From: Flavobacterium oreochromis
Lineage (GTDB): Bacteria; Bacteroidota; Bacteroidia; Flavobacteriales; Flavobacteriaceae
NCBI RefSeq assembly: GCF_019565455.1
Contig: NZ_CP067377.1
Location: 248,001 to 312,000, forward strand
Direction: 5' to 3'
DNA: 64,000 nucleotides
A program made the translations under genes and the position numbers. Shown here one piece after another: positions 62,414-64,000 of this stretch. The notes under the pieces were generated by a model. That model saw only the letters and a program-made list of their open reading frames with translations, ran no database searches and was not told where the DNA came from. Numbering within the stretch: the stretch's first letter is position 1; the number at the start of each line of letters is the position of its first letter.

Positions 62414-63085
62414 TTATTTTATATCAAATTTATAATAGGCTCCAAAAGAGAAAAGTGCATTTGTATGATTTTCAGTTTTTGAATAGCTAGAGTTTCCTGA
62501 GTATGAATAATGTGTTGTTTGAAGAACAGGAGCTACTCCTACTTTAAATCTAGCTTCTACACCAAAATTTTTGGTAATATCATACCCCGCACCTAAAGAA
62601 AGTGTTAAATCTACATCATTTTCAACTTTAAAGTTTTTACTTGTAATGAAATCTAATCCAGGACCTACATGTACGTTAAACTTTTTAAAATTAAATTTAT
62701 TTATAACTTGAGCTCCAAGATAAGAAACTTTTAAATCTCCGTATTCTACCGCGTTAGTAAAAGGATTATAAAATAATTTTGCTCTAGTTCCTTGTGCTGA
62801 ATAGTTAAGCTCTGGCTGTAAAGTATAAAGTTTATTAAATTTTAATGCACCTGCAAGACCTACATAAAAGTTTGTTGTTGAGGAGAAAAGATTCTCACTT
62901 TGAATTTTAACAGCTTGTCCAGCAGCATTGTAATCATATGTATATTGATAATCTGGTTCTCCATTTGTAAAACGTGATACATTTAATCCTCCACGTACGA
63001 TAGGATTGAAAGTTACTTGGGCTTGAACGCCACTTACGCCTGCTAAAAATAAAGCTAATGCTACAAATATTCTTTTCATATTCAT
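62414..63085 (-). CDS. Outer-membrane beta-barrel (porin family) protein
   Basis: 223 residues with signal peptide (MKRIFVALALFLAGVSGVQAQ; the real ATG may be 63079 or 63085). Eight or so amphipathic strands, e.g. FNPIVRGGLNVSRF, GLAGALKFNKLYTLQPELNYS and SLGAGYDITKNFGVEARFK, ending FGAYYKFDIK with a barrel-like C-terminus. An OmpW/OmpA-like barrel. Its link to pigment chemistry is unclear; the position inside the operon may be incidental. Confidence 0.8.
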   Translation of the reverse strand: MNMKRIFVALALFLAGVSGVQAQVTFNPIVRGGLNVSRFTNGEPDYQYTYDYNAAGQAVKIQSENLFSSTTNFYVGLAGALKFNKLYTLQPELNYSAQGTRAKLFYNPFTNAVEYGDLKVSYLGAQVINKFNFKKFNVHVGPGLDFITSKNFKVENDVDLTLSLGAGYDITKNFGVEARFKVGVAPVLQTTHYSYSGNSSYSKTENHTNALFSFGAYYKFDIK

Positions 63086-63717
63086 TATTTAATTATTTGT
63101 TTTAATTTTATATTTATATTTAAATTATAGTGTTCTAAAAAAATTTGTTCAGCAAAATTAGTAATTTTAGATTCAAAAGTTATTGCAAATTTTGCCTTCC
63201 TCTTAGAGGATTGTATTATTTTAATTAATTGATTTGTATCATTTTTAAAATAGAAATAATTTTTTACTGCCTCTTCATCAACTTCTAAAACCTTTACCTC
63301 AGCATTCTTTCTTTCTATTTTAGCTATATATTTTTCTTGAATCAATAATTTAAGATCATTAGCTAATATTTTTAATATAATTTTTTTATTTAGATCTTCT
63401 ACTACATAATTAACTTTTGTGTTATGTTGATTAATAGTAAAATCTATTAATTTATTTCCAAAATCAGTAGTCATGACTACTCTATGAGTGTTTTCTGTTA
63501 TCTTTTTAACTACTAACAATCCACTTAAATCATGTCCATAGACCTCTATTTGGGCTTTGTACACATAATCCAAATCAGGATTAGCAAAATATGGATTTAC
63601 AACTATTTGTTCGTTTAATTGTACTTTCCCATCTGAAAGAGGCTCATATAGCTTACAACTTTGAAAAAAAAGGGTTAGCACACTAATTATCAAAAACTTC
63701 GTCACTAAACTTTGCAT
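63085..63717 (-). CDS. Hypothetical lipoprotein of the flexirubin-type cluster
   Basis: 210 residues. Signal peptide with lipobox (SVLTLFFQSCKLYE). Body beta/alpha mixed with no recognised family (LVVKKITENTHRVVMTTDFGN). It starts within the end of the LolA-like gene (35-bp overlap) and ends on the next ATG (one-base overlap), so the set is tightly packed. A lipoprotein next to LolA suggests an outer-membrane job, possibly pigment delivery. Confidence 0.7.
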   Translation of the reverse strand: MQSLVTKFLIISVLTLFFQSCKLYEPLSDGKVQLNEQIVVNPYFANPDLDYVYKAQIEVYGHDLSGLLVVKKITENTHRVVMTTDFGNKLIDFTINQHNTKVNYVVEDLNKKIILKILANDLKLLIQEKYIAKIERKNAEVKVLEVDEEAVKNYFYFKNDTNQLIKIIQSSKRKAKFAITFESKITNFAEQIFLEHYNLNINIKLKQIIK

Positions 63718-64000
63718 TCACTTGCTTGTTTTTAAATATTATCTTTGTAAAATCTTCAGAAGGTTCTATCAATTTTACTTGAGAAACACTTGGATCTTCT
63801 TTCTCAAATGTTAATTCAATTTGCTTGATGTACTTTTTTACTTGATTTGTTTTTGATACTAATTTTACTACGTAAGCGTCTTTTGTTTTAAAGTAAGAAA
63901 TTATAAATTCTTTATCATCAAACATATTTCCACTTATACTACCAATAATCATTTTATTAATTTTCTCAAACAGTTTCCCATCAACTGTACTCTTTTTACC
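63683..64000 (-). CDS. LolA-like outer-membrane lipoprotein carrier, partial
   Basis: The frame continues past the right window edge; only the C-terminal ~105 residues are here: GKLFEKINKMIIGSISGN, VVKLVSKTNQVKKYIKQI, LTFEKEDPSVSQVKLIEP and DFTKIIFKNKQVNAKFSD, typical of LolA's half-barrel. In aryl-polyene and flexirubin clusters a LolA-like carrier is thought to move lipid-linked product to the outer membrane. Confidence 0.75.
   Translation of the reverse strand, partial: GKKSTVDGKLFEKINKMIIGSISGNMFDDKEFIISYFKTKDAYVVKLVSKTNQVKKYIKQIELTFEKEDPSVSQVKLIEPSEDFTKIIFKNKQVNAKFSDEVFDN

Overview
The window is a strongly AT-rich stretch of a Bacteroidota chromosome, almost certainly from a member of the Flavobacteriaceae and probably Flavobacterium or a close relative. 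The evidence is the gldK-gldL-gldM-gldN type IX secretion/gliding operon, the tail of a flexirubin-type aryl-polyene pigment cluster, a tmRNA with the tag GENNYALAA, TTG-N18-21-TAnnTTTG promoters (the Bacteroidota sigma-A consensus) and many family-specific genes (SerB-SerA fusion, DnaJ-KTSC fusion, MMPL/acyltransferase/methyltransferase fusion).

Layout. 1-5.1 kb: a two-component pair (broken TPR histidine kinase and start of its response regulator), a small lipoprotein, a hypothetical membrane protein, tmRNA and a serine hydrolase. 5.2-18.5 kb: metabolism. This part holds a lysine-type saccharopine dehydrogenase, four tandem initiator tRNAs, histidine decarboxylase, a YdiJ-like FAD/Fe-S dehydrogenase, SerB-SerA, a DUF1338 (2-oxoadipate dioxygenase-type) enzyme and a divergent Lrp/AsnC regulator. 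Together these could run 2-oxoadipate to D-2-hydroxyglutarate to 2-oxoglutarate. 18.6-21 kb: an ABC-F ATPase and DUF983. 21-30.6 kb: a Pel-like exopolysaccharide locus: PelF glycosyltransferase, PelG-like transporter, PelA-type GH114 hydrolase, an unknown polytopic protein, and a very large protein that joins a deacetylase-like DUF2194 domain, TPR-like repeats and a C-terminal outer-membrane barrel. 30.6-36.7 kb: FAD oxidoreductase and gldNMLK. 36.8-47.8 kb: housekeeping genes (degenerate arginase-like protein, topA, miaB, sigma-54 activator, lptE, secG, groES-groEL). 47.8-51 kb: a decayed IS256-family element and a MarR-family regulator with a small regulon carrying palindromic operators. 51.3-64 kb: the flexirubin-type cluster, read entirely on the minus strand and running off the right edge.

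A technical pattern dominates the window. About thirty coding frames are interrupted, and almost every interruption is repaired by adding one A or T to a homopolymer run of 4-8 bases. This looks like homopolymer undercalling in the assembly rather than real gene decay, so most split genes are given here as one full-length gene with the break positions stated. The IS256 remnant also shows decay of a different kind (stop codons and loss of its 5' part).
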